From contig ML996700.1 in NCBI GenBank assembly GCA_010356995.1, positions 566,999 through 630,998 on the forward strand: 64,000 nt of DNA. Direction: 5' to 3'. Under the pieces are notes generated by a model. That model was not told the DNA's origin, did not search any database, and was given only the letters and a program-made list of their open reading frames with translations. Positions 53,847 to 64,000 of this stretch are shown here, in pieces. Position 1 is the stretch's first letter, and every line of letters begins with the position of its first letter. Source of the stretch: Trichodelitschia bisporula (taxonomy: Eukaryota > Ascomycota > Dothideomycetes > Phaeotrichales > Phaeotrichaceae). A program made the translations under genes and the position numbers.

Positions 53847-56800
53847 ATGTCTTCTTCTTCGAGCACCGATGAGCCTGTAGGGATATGCAATCATAGCCCA
53901 TGTGTCAAACGACGGAAGCAGACCAACCTCAAAGAGGACAGTGCCGTGCGCGCCCTCGCAGCCTCGAATCGCGAGCACCGCAAACGCTCGCGCATCTTCG
54001 CACCGTTTCGGGTACGGATTTCCTTCAGCTAATTGTGGTAAAATGTGTCTGCTAACACCTCCCTTCTCAGACTGTTGGCCTCGTGTCTCCTACCGAAGTC
54101 CCTTTCACGACCGTACCCCTCGGCAAGACCACCTTCCAAATCACCACGTCCGTAGGTCGCAGCCTGCAGACATACGATCTTCGTCGCGGCCTGAATCTCG
54201 TCTTCGTCACGCGACCGCAAACACCAGAGCTCATCACTGCGACGACATCATGGAAGGGCTGTGTCCTGGCGGCCTGGGGAGGCAAGAAAGGCGATGCGTG
54301 CGGCGTATGGGTGTACAAGCGCGGCCAAAAGGTCGACGAGCTCCAAATGCCCGACGGGTGCGAGCCGGTCAAGCAGCTGCTCACCTTCGGTTCGTGGATT
54401 GTGGGGTGCTGTGAGACACGCATCGAAGTGTGGAGCGCGTCTTCTAATGAGCACTATACCACCCTTTTCCCACGAGGGAATGTGCAGCTCACGGGCGGCA
54501 TTACGAACATGCCGACATACCTTAATAAGATCCTTGTGGGAAGATCAGACGGATGTGTCGACATTTGGAATGTCAACACAGGGAAGCTCATTTACACCAT
54601 TCTACCACCCGCCTCCGATTATGGTGCCGTCACAGCGTTACAGCCCTCGCCGGCTCTCTCGCTGTGTGCCATCGCCTACGAAGCCGGCCCGGTCATCATC
54701 CAAGACATTCGCACCGATAAACAGGTCATTTTGCTCAACAACGCCATTGGCCGCACGCCTCCTGTCACGTCCATTTCCTTCCGTACCGACGGACTCGGCG
54801 CCGGCAATGATGGTCGCAAGGACGGTGTCATGGCTACGGCCACGCGCACGAACGGCGACGTCACCTTTTGGGATTTGAACGACGGCGGACGCAGGATGGG
54901 CGTACTGCGCGGCGCTCATAACCCTCCCTCCACCGTGGATGGCCAGCCGGCGGGAGGCGTAAGCAAGATTGAGTTTCTTGCTGGTCAAGGTGTCATCCTG
55001 ACCAGTGGCTTGGACAATGCACTTAAGAGCTGGATCTTTGACGAAGCGCCGTTTTCGCCAGTTCCGCGAATCCTACACTCGCGTAGCGGGCATGCTGCAC
55101 CCGTGTCTTGTCTCGAGTTTCTGCCGGCCAACTCTGAGGGTGCAGACTACGACGGCAAATGGCTGCTCAGCGCGAGCAAAGACCGCAGCCTCTGGGGCTG
55201 GAGCTTGCGACGCGATGGACAAAGTACTGAGCTCAGCCAAGGCAATATTCGCAAGAAGGCAAAGAAAATGGGCTTGCTCAACGTCTCGCTGCTTTCGGAG
55301 GGCCGTGGTATCTCAGCGGAGGAGCTCAAGGCTCCACCGATCACGTGCATGGCCTGCTCACTCAACCGTGACGGCGGCATGGGCACGATGCCCGGAAGCA
55401 AAGAGATTTGGATGCCTTCTGGCAGAGGAAAAACTACGCAAAACACTGCGGATAGTAGCATCACGGGCTGGGAGAGTGTTGTTACCGGCCATGAAGGGGA
55501 CCGCTTTGCGCGTACCTGGTTTTGGGGCCGCAAGAAAGCTGGTCGCTGGATGCTCGAGACCGGAGATGGAACGATTGTGACTTCTGTTGCTGTTTCTCCA
55601 TGCGGTTCCTTTGCCCTCGTTGGCTCGGTCGCTGGTGGCATCGACATGTTCAATCTGCAGTCCGGCATACATCGCCAGCGCTTCCCACCCAAGCTTACGC
55701 AAACTCAGGCAAAGCGCCTCAAGGCCCAACAGGGTGAACTAAGTGGGTCACCCATCAAGAGCGGGAAGCATACCGCTGCCGTCACCGGTGTTCAGGTCGA
55801 CAGCCTTAATCGTACCGTCGTATCGTGCGGTGCCGATGGCAAAGTCAAGTTCTGGAACTTCGCTACAGGAAAGCTTGAGCACGAACTCGAGTGGTCCATT
55901 ACCTCCGTCACTGGCGTACGCTACCATCGACCCAGCGACCTCATGGCCTTTACTTGTGCCGATTCCACGATCCGCATCATCGACATCACGACGCGTCGAG
56001 TCGTGCGTGAACTCCACGGCTCTACTGGTCTAATCGCTGACTTCATCTTCTCTCCCGACGGCCGCTGGCTTCTGGCTGCTGACTCTGCCTCCGTAATGCG
56101 CGTCTGGGACCTGCCGACATCGCATCTCATTGAAGCCCTGCGCTTCCGCTCCCCAGCAACAGCACTAGCCTTCTCTCCTGCAGGCGATTTCCTCGCCACC
56201 GCTCACCCAGACTCGCAGGGCATTTCTCTATGGTCCAACCGCGCGCTCTTTAAACCGCCTCCTACTCGCGCTCTCTCACCCACCGACATCTTCGACGCAG
56301 ACATCCCTACCGCCTCCGCCGAGGGCGGCGAAACCCTCCTAGAGTCGGCATTCAACGACGAAGCACCGAGCGACATGGACGTTATAGCGCCCCCCATAGA
56401 CCAGCTGTCAGACTCACTCTTAACGCTCTCCCTCGTCCCGCGCCCCCGCTGGCAAGCCCTCCAGCACCTGGACGTCGTCCGCGCGCGCAACAAGCCCATC
56501 GCCCCGCCGAAACCGCCCGTCAACGCCCCGTTCTTCCTACCTAGCCTCGGGGACACAAAGCCCGGGGGTAAGGATTGGCTGGTCCAGGCTACGCGGGATG
56601 CGCGGGCGCAGGTTGAGAGCAGGGTTCTTCGGGCGGCGATGAATGTGCGCGCGGATCCGCTGTCGCTGGCTCTCAAGGAGTTTGCGGTGCGGCGCGATTC
56701 GGCGCCCGTGGTAGGGTATCTTGCTTCTTTAGTGCCTGCGGCGGGGGAGCTTGCGATTCGGGGACTGGATGCGCGGGCGCCGTATGCGGAGATGGTGGCT

Positions 56801-57028
56801 TTTATAGAGGCGTTGACGGCAAGGGTGAAGGCGAGGAGGGACTTTGAGGTGTGTCAGGTGTGGTTGGGGGTGTTTTTGAGGTTCCATTCTAGTGTTGTTA
56901 TTGAGAGTCGGGAGGTTAGGGGGGCGTTGGAGGGGTGGAAGGGGGTTGTAGATGGGGAGGTCGAGAGGCTTGGGGGGGTTGTGGGTTTTGTGAGGGGGGT
57001 TGGAGGGTGGGTTGCGGGGGTTTTGTAA
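53847..57028 (+). CDS. UTP21: Utp21, SSU processome WD40 protein
   Basis: The protein of 1,040 residues has exons 53847-54011 and 54071-57028, with a 59-bp intron that joins RSRIFAPFR to TVGLVSPTEVPFTTVPLG. This is the typical start of Utp21/WDR36. Tandem WD40 repeats follow, for example ILVGRSDGCVDIWNVNTGKL, VISKIEFLAGQ-like segments, SCGADGKVKFWNFATGKLEH and DFIFSPDGRWLLAADSASVM. The C-terminal Utp21-specific domain contains LSLVPRPRWQALQHLDVVRA and NAPFFLPSLGDTKPG. Utp21 is part of the UTP-B complex in the nucleolus, required for 18S rRNA processing. The extreme N-terminus (first ~20 residues) is less certain. Confidence 0.93.
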
Positions 57029-57646
57029 GGTGCTGGAGCGGTTCGGGGTAGTTCTAGAGCGCGGGATTGGGCGCTGGCTCGTTGTATCGGTCATCGTTGT
57101 GATGGTTGTTCTCATATCATGGCACATGGAATAGTCCGGCCAGTCGGATGCTAAGCACTGGAAGGTACAAAGATTATCAAACTTGTACAAGCTATAAACG
57201 ATTAAATCTTCTCAACGTTGATGTACCCGTATTTGCTTGGTAGAATTTTTCCCTGGCGACGCTAGTGCCCCAGGTAACCACCGGATACAAAGTTATCTAT
57301 CAACTCGACAACACACTGCCGAACACAGCCTTGCCGATGCTACGCAGCTCCGAGGATGCCAAGACCGAAGGCCGTTCGTGTGGTTCATGGCCTTGGCCTG
57401 CAGCAACGCACGGGCCACCCATGGTCCACTCCACATGACGCCGACCGCACTGGAACTCCAGGTCCATCTGTAGGCGTTATCCATACTCCAACTACATGCT
57501 CCTCGAACTTCTTCGCGTTTAACGTGCTTCCCACTCTCCGCCCTTCTTTTTTCTTGCGCATACATCACTGTACCAGAACATAGAGACGGAGATTTCAACC
57601 TTCTAACTGTCTACCACTTCTTGGGCATCTGCCCTGGCGTTCAGCT
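57029..57646. promoter_or_regulatory. TOR upstream region
   Basis: About 600 bp with no recognisable gene between Utp21 and TOR. It carries the TOR promoter and leader. Confidence 0.5.
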
Positions 57647-60600
57647 ATGGCACTCGCCCAGAAGGACGCGCTTGAGCGTGTCTTTCAAGAACTCAAGTCC
57701 AAGTGAGTAGCGACTCGGTAACTATATGACGTGCTAATGTGAATAGGAATGACGATGTGCGAGTGAGGGCCGCAGCCACGCTGCGACAGAACTTGGAAGC
57801 TGCACACCGAGGTGAGCGCTGGCAGAGCTGCGCTGCCTGTAGGACACACTTACAAAAGTGTAGAACTGCCTACCATACAATTCTCAGCTCTCTACGGCGA
57901 TGTCATCCAGCGCATCGGCGGACTCATCGTCCAGGGAAGCGACACAAATGACCGTCTCGGTGGTATTCAGGCGCTCAATGCGCTCATCGACTTCAAGGGT
58001 GACGACGCCGGTCAGAAAACCACGCGGTTTGCCTCATACCTTCGCTCTGTCCTCCGTGGATACGATACCTCGGCCATGATCGCTGCGGCGCGCGTCCTCG
58101 GCAAGCTCGCTTTGCCGGGAGGGACGCTGACAGCGGAACTGGTTGAAGCTGAAGTCAAGTCAGCACTCGAAAACATTCAGAACGACCGGCAGGAAAACCG
58201 TCGCTTTGCCGCCGTTCTTACACTTCGCGAGCTCGCTCGGAGCTCCCCCACACTTCTCTTCTCCTGGGTGCCGCAAATCCTCGAAGTCATCTGGGTTGTT
58301 TTGCGTGATCCGAAAGTCATAATCCGCGAGTCGGCGGCCGAGGCCGTGAGCGCCTGCTTCGAGATCATGGTTGCTCGTGACTCGGATGTGCGACAGAAGT
58401 GGTTCACCCGCGTCTATGACGAAGTCCTCACAGGGTTCAAGACGGGCAGCCCAGAGGCCGTTCACGGCTCGCTGCTCACTCTGAAAGAGCTTCTGAAGGA
58501 GGGCGCCATGTTCATGAGCGGACCGCGGTATCGCGAAGCTTGCGAGCTCGTCATGCGATACAAGGACCATAAGGATGCGCTAATTCGGCGGGAAGTCATC
58601 GCTCTCATCCCCGCTCTGGCCGCATACGCTCCACCTGAGTTCACGAGCGGCTACCTTCACCAGTCGATGATGCATCTACAAGGTCTTATCAAGCGGGACA
58701 AGGATCGCAGTGCCGCATTTGTCGCAGTTGGCAAGGTCGCCAGCGCGGTGGGTAGCTCCATCGCCCCATACCTCGAGAGCATCCTCGGCTACATCAAGGA
58801 GGGGCTCACGGCAAAGACCCGCAACCGGAACGTCAACGAAGCGCCGATCTTCAAATGTCTCAGCATGATCTCGATTGCGGTTGGTCAGGCTCTGAGCAAG
58901 CACATGCTGTCGTTGCTCGGCCCGGTCTTTGCGTGTGGCCTGAGCGAGTCACTCACCCAGGCTTTGGTTGACATGGCTCACTACATCCCGCCTGCAAAGT
59001 CTATCATCCAGGAAAATTTGCTAGATTTACTCAGTCAAGTTCTCAGTGGGCGCCCGTTCATGCCGCTCGGGAGCCCGTACCATACCGCTTCCCTGCCACA
59101 GATTTGGACGCGGGACCACAAAGACCCGCAGACCATTGAGCACAGCGAGGCGGAAATTGCGCTGGCGCTGAACACGCTTGGGACCTTCGACTTTACTGGC
59201 CATGTCTTGAACGAGTTCGTGCGCGATGTCGCTATCCGCTATGTTGACGCAGACAACCCGGAAATCCGCAAGGCCGCGGCACTCACGTGCTGCCAGCTCT
59301 TTGCGCACGACCCGATTGTGTTCCAGACTAGCCACCACGCGATCCAAGTGGTAGGCGATGTCATTGAGAAGCTGCTCACCGTGGGTGTGGCGGACCCTGA
59401 GCCGGATATCCGCCGCACCGTGCTCCTGTCTCTGGACGCTCGATTTGACCGTCACCTGGGAAAAGCCGAGAACGTGCGGACGCTGTTTCTTTGTCTGAAC
59501 GATGAGGTTTTCGCCATTCGGGAGGCCGCTATAACCATCATTGGCCGGCTCACCACTGTCAACCCGGCATACGTCTTCCCTTCGCTTCGCAAGGTCCTCA
59601 TTCAGCTCCTTACTGATATCGAGTACTCGAACAGCGCCCGCAACAAGGAGGAAAGCGCTCGGTTGATCAGCCACCTCACCGAAGCGTCCTCTACCCTCAT
59701 CAAGCCTTACGTTCAACCGATGATCAAGGTTCTCCTTCCCAAGGCCCGGGACCCGAATCCTGAGGTCGCCTCCACCACGCTGCAGGCCATTGGACACCTT
59801 GCCAATGTCGGTGGCGAAGAGATGAAGGAATTCATTCCGATGCTCATGACCATCCTGATTGAGAACTTGCAAGACCTCAGTTCAGATTCCAAGCGCACAG
59901 CCGCTTTGCACGCGCTTGGTCAGTTGGCGCTCAGCTGCAGTTATGTCATCGAGCCGTACAAGCAGTACCCCGATCTCTTGATCATCCTGAAGAACATTGT
60001 CAAGAATGAGCCGGCTGGGTTGCTTCGCCGCGAGGCGGTTCGGCTCATCGGTATCCTCGGTGCGCTGGATCCGGATGAGCAGGAGAAGCTGGTCGAACAG
60101 TCGCCTGAAAACAACCTCGTGGTTGAAGCCCAGGCTGTCACCGATGTGTCGTTAATCATGAATGGCATCACTCCGTCCCTCGAGGAGTATTATCCCACGG
60201 TCGTCATCAACACATTGATGGGATTACTCCGCGATCCTTCTCTCACCCAATACCACACGCAGGTCATCGAAGCGGTGATGAACATCTACCAGACCATGGG
60301 CCTGAAGTGCGTGCCCTTCCTGGGCCAAGTCGTCACCGGCTTCATGTCCGTCATCCGTGCCGCCGGTGTCGGTGCGGCAGAGGGTTACTTTAACCATCTC
60401 AGCCAGCTGGTGCGCATTGTCCGGCAACACATCCGGCCATTCCTCCAACAGATCCTCGATACCGTTCAGGAATTCTGGAGCGCTGCTCCTCAACTTCAAG
60501 CCACGATCTTGTCGCTCATCGAAGCTATCGCGCGCTCTCTCGAGGGAGAGTTCAAAATCTATCTCGCCAATGTACTACCGTTGATGCTTGGTGTTCTCGA

Positions 60601-63600
60601 CCAGGACGTGTCCCCAAAGCGGCTTCCCTCACAGCGCGTGTTACACGCTTTCTTGATCTTTGGATCCAGTGCTGAGGAGTACATGCACCTCATCATCCCG
60701 GTCATCGTGCGCATGTTCGACAAGCCGGGTCAGCCAGCGCACATTCGCAAGCAGGCTATTGAGACTCTTGGTCGGTTGTCACGGCAAGTTAACATTACCG
60801 AGTTCTCTGCGAAGATCATTCATCCTCTGGCTCGTGTGCTGGCTGGATCTGACAGCAGCCTCAAGCAGACGGCGCTTGATACTCTGTGCGCCATGATCTT
60901 CCAGCTGGGGCCGGACTACATCCACTTCATTCCGACTATCAACAAGATTTTGACTACGCACAAAGTTCCCCACACCAACTACACCCTCATTGTGTCGAAG
61001 CTTCAGAAGGGCGAGCCTCTGCCGCAGGATCTCAGCCCGGATGAGCGTTATGGTGACGACGAGGACGACCACATCATTGCCGATTTGCCGCCCAAGAAGC
61101 TCGCTGTGAACCAGCAGCATCTTAAGAATGCTTGGGAAGCCTCGCAGAAGTCGACCCGCGAGGACTGGATCGAATGGATGAGGCGATTTAGCGTCGAGCT
61201 TCTGCGTGAGTCGCCTCAGCAGGCTCTGCGTGCTTGCACCACGCTCGCTAGCGTGTACAACCCGATTGCACGGAGCTTGTTCAACTCAGCGTTCGTTTCT
61301 TGCTGGACCGAGCTGTACGACCAGTACCAGGAGGAGCTGGTGCATTCCATCGAGACGGCACTTACCTCGCAGGATATCCCGCCGGAGATCTTGCAGATGC
61401 TGCTCAACCTAGCCGAGTTCATGGAGCACGACGATAAGGCGCTGCCTATCGATGTGCGCGTTCTCGGCATGTACGCGGCCAAGTGTCATGCTTTTGCTAA
61501 GGCGCTACATTACAAGGAGCTTGAGTTCAACGCTGAGCAGAATCCCAGCGCTGTTGAGGCGCTCATTAGCATCAACAACCAGCTTCAGCAGTATGATGCG
61601 GCGTTTGGCATCCTGCGCAAGGCCCAGAACTACCACGATGTTGAGCTCAAGGAGACCTGGTACGAGAAGCTGTTCCGCTGGGAAGAAGCGTTGCAATCTT
61701 ATCAGCGTCGCGAGAAGGAAGATGGAGAGGCCTTCGAGACTACTATGGGCAAGATGCGCTGCCTGCACGCTTTAGGCGAGTGGGAGACTCTTTCGACCCT
61801 TGCACAGGACAAGTGGATCCACGCTAGCAGCGACATGCGCAAGGTGATTGCACCCCTTGCTGCTGCGGCTGCCTGGGGCCTAGGCCAGTGGGAGCTGATG
61901 GACAACTACCTCGGCGTCATGAAGTCCAGCTCGCCGGATCGGTCGTTCTTTGGTGCCATTCTCTCCATCCACCGCAATCAGTTCGAGGACGCGCACATCC
62001 ATATCGATAAGGCGCGTGGTCTGCTTGAGCAAGAGCTCAGCGCACTTCTGGGCGAGTCCTATGACCGGGCCTATCTTCAGATTCTTCGCGTGCAGATGCT
62101 TGCCGAACTCGAGGAAATCATGGTCTATAAGCAAAATACCAACAATCCCGAGAAGCTGGCCATTATGCGCGAGACCTGGATGAAGCGCCTCAGGGGCTGC
62201 CAGGCGAATCCGGAAGTGTGGCAGCGCATGCTCAAGGTGCGCGCGCTGGTCATCTCGCCCAAGGACAACCAGCAGATGTTCATCAAATTCACGAATCTCT
62301 GCCGCAAGAACCAGCGCATGGGCCTGGCCGAGAAGTCTTTGGCCGGGCTGTTGGACACCAACGACAAGGTTTCGGACGTAATCCAGCGGGAGAATCTCAA
62401 CATTCCCTACCCTGTTGCCTACACGACGTTCAAGTTCATGTGGGCGAACAACGAGCGTGGCCTTGCGCTTGAAACACTCAAGTCCTTCAGTAGCCGTGTT
62501 GCGGATGAGCTGCACGCTCGCGCCCGCGAGATCAACATGCACGCCACTGGCTCGGCCTCTGGTATCAACGGTGCCAATACGGCCATGTCGCTCGGCGCGA
62601 ATAACGTCGCCCAAGCCCAAGCGCAGAAGGAGCTTACGGCGGACTACAAGCTGCTGGCGAAATGCTATCTCAAGCAAGGCGAGTGGCAGACTGTTATGAT
62701 CGGCGGCGACTGGCACAGCGAGTATGCGCACGAGATCCTGGCTTCGTTCAATGCTGCTACGCGCTACAATACCAACTGGTACAAGGCGTGGCATGCGTGG
62801 GCGCTGGCCAACTTTCAGGTTGTCACGTCTTACAGCAATCAGGGCGATCGCGAGAGTGTGGAGATTCCGATGTCTGTCATCTCGGGCCATGTTGTTCCAG
62901 CAGTTGAGGGCTTCTTCAAGTCTATTTCGCTGTCGTCGACTAGCTCGCTGCAGGATACGCTGCGGCTTTTGACGTTGTGGTTCGCGCATGGCCACTACCC
63001 CGAAGTCAATTCCGCTGTCACTGAGGGCATAGGTACCGTTAGCGTCGACACCTGGCTCGAGGTTATCCCGCAGCTCCTTGCGCGTATCAACCAGCCTAAC
63101 ACGCGGGTCCGTAACTCCATCCATAAGCTCATCAACGAAGTGGGCAAGGCGCACCCGCAAGCCATGGTGTTCCCGCTCACCGTTTCGATGAAGTCCGATC
63201 AGTCGTCTCGGCGCTCCCGTCACGCGCGCGAGCTCATGGATGCCATGCGCCAGCACTCGCCGAACCTAGTGGATCAGGCCGACATCGTCAGCCACGAGCT
63301 CATCCGCATTGCCGTATTGTGGCATGAGCAGTGGCATGAGGGCCTGGAGGAGGCGAGCCGGCTGTACTTCGGCGATCACAACATCGACGGCATGTTTCAG
63401 ACGCTTGCTCCGTTGCACGCGATGCTGGATAAGGGTCCCGAGACGTTGCGCGAAATCTCCTTTATCCAGTCCTTTGGCCGCGAGCTCCAGGAGGCGCGGG
63501 ACTGGTGCCAGACGTACAAGACGTCGCAGGAGATTGGCGATTTGAACCAGGCTTGGGATCTGTATTACCAGGTCTTCCGCAAGATTCAGCGCCAGCTGCC

Positions 63601-64000
63601 GTCGCTTATGACGCTTGAGCTGCAGTATGTGTCGCCTAAACTTAAGTCGGTGCTGGATCTTGATCTTGCCGCTCCGGGTACGTATGAGAGCGGTAAGCCT
63701 GTTGTTCGCATTGTGTCGTTTGACCCGGTTGCGTCGGTCATTCAGTCCAAGCAGCGTCCGCGCAAACTGGTTCTCAAGGGTAGCGACGGAATTAACTACC
63801 AGTATCTGCTCAAGGGGCATGAGGACATCCGCCAAGACGAGCGCGTGATGCAGCTCTTTGGACTGTGCAACACCCTGCTGAACAACGACATTGAGTGCCG
63901 CAAACGCCACCTCAACATCCAGCGCTACTCTGCCATTCCGCTGTCGACACAGTCCGGCCTTCTGCGATGGATTCCCAACAGTGACACCCTGCACATACTG
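57647..64000 (+). CDS. TOR1: TOR serine/threonine kinase (3' end outside window)
   Basis: Exons 57647-57702, 57747-57811 and 57888 to the window edge give 2,078 codons so far. The first ~1,200 residues are HEAT repeats (for example MSLLGPVFACGLSESLTQAL). The FAT domain follows (ISINNQLQQYDAAFGILRKA, ERGLALETLKSFSS). The FRB domain is complete: LWHEQWHEGLEEASRLYFGD, ETLREISFIQSFGRELQEAR, DLNQAWDLYYQVFRKI. The Ser of REISF, the Phe after it and the Trp of QAWDLYY, the main contacts of FKBP12-rapamycin, are all kept, so rapamycin sensitivity is predicted. The catalytic domain begins at RKLVLKGSDGINYQYLLKGH with EDIRQDERVMQLF and is cut at the edge. TOR governs growth in response to nitrogen and amino acids. 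The second intron (57812-57887) contains other AG sites, but only TTCTCAG keeps the ALYGDVIQRI reading. Confidence 0.95.

Noticed and set aside
57951-64000. Many long minus-strand open frames, the longest 458 codons (61880-63256)
   Set aside because: They are antisense shadows of the TOR coding sequence, whose plus-strand frame is continuous and fully recognisable.
1-64000. CRISPR arrays, bacterial operons, prophage or ribosome-binding sites
   Set aside because: The window is eukaryotic with spliceosomal introns; no such structures are present.

Overview
The window reads as nuclear DNA of a GC-rich, intron-dense basidiomycete yeast, most likely a tremellomycete and perhaps close to Trichosporonales. 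Genes lie close together on both strands. Introns are short (about 28-90 bp) with GTRNGT-like donors, CTRAY branch points and YAG acceptors, and most proteins are the standard fungal set (TOR, Utp21, Vip1/Asp1, RCC1, Trf4, Pam16, Tma7, Pex23/24-like peroxin, NDUFAF7, pantothenate kinase). The taxonomic placement is inference. Splice junctions were worked out by hand from reading-frame continuity and protein motifs.

Positions 1-7,890 hold what looks like a nitrogen-scavenging cluster. A Dal81-like Zn2Cys6 regulator (cut by the window edge) and an NCS1 (uracil/allantoin-type) permease lie on the minus strand. Divergent from the permease is one enzyme joining an isochorismatase-fold biuret-hydrolase-like domain to an allophanate-hydrolase amidase domain. 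Together these would import a ureido compound and break it down to ammonia and CO2. The intergenic region between permease and enzyme carries two abutting GATA-factor sites.

Positions 8,100-13,300 hold a CDK11/PITSLRE-like kinase (with a 21-nt microexon beside a 49-base G run), NDUFAF7 and pantothenate kinase. Positions 14,063-18,652 hold a 1,529-residue Cys/His-rich protein with three tandem copies of an unusual zinc-finger module and several coding minisatellites. Positions 19,000-30,100 hold a decayed gene fragment, Trf4-type poly(A) polymerase, a 25-residue metallothionein split by an intron, a peroxisomal dysferlin-domain protein and Pam16. Two diverged copies of an interspersed repeat lie at 4.8 kb and 26.1 kb.

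Positions 30,800-41,400 hold RCC1, a 5'-nucleotidase-like secreted phosphoesterase, Tma7, a proline/glutamate-rich membrane protein locus that cannot be resolved into one clean reading frame, and a tRNA-Gln(CTG) with an intron. Positions 41,800-48,270 are a C2H2 zinc-finger island containing a direct tandem duplication of about 2.5 kb. Its downstream copy encodes an intact 600-residue protein and its upstream copy is broken. Positions 48,361-64,000 hold the Vip1/Asp1 inositol pyrophosphate synthase, Utp21 and most of the TOR kinase, which runs off the right edge inside its kinase domain.
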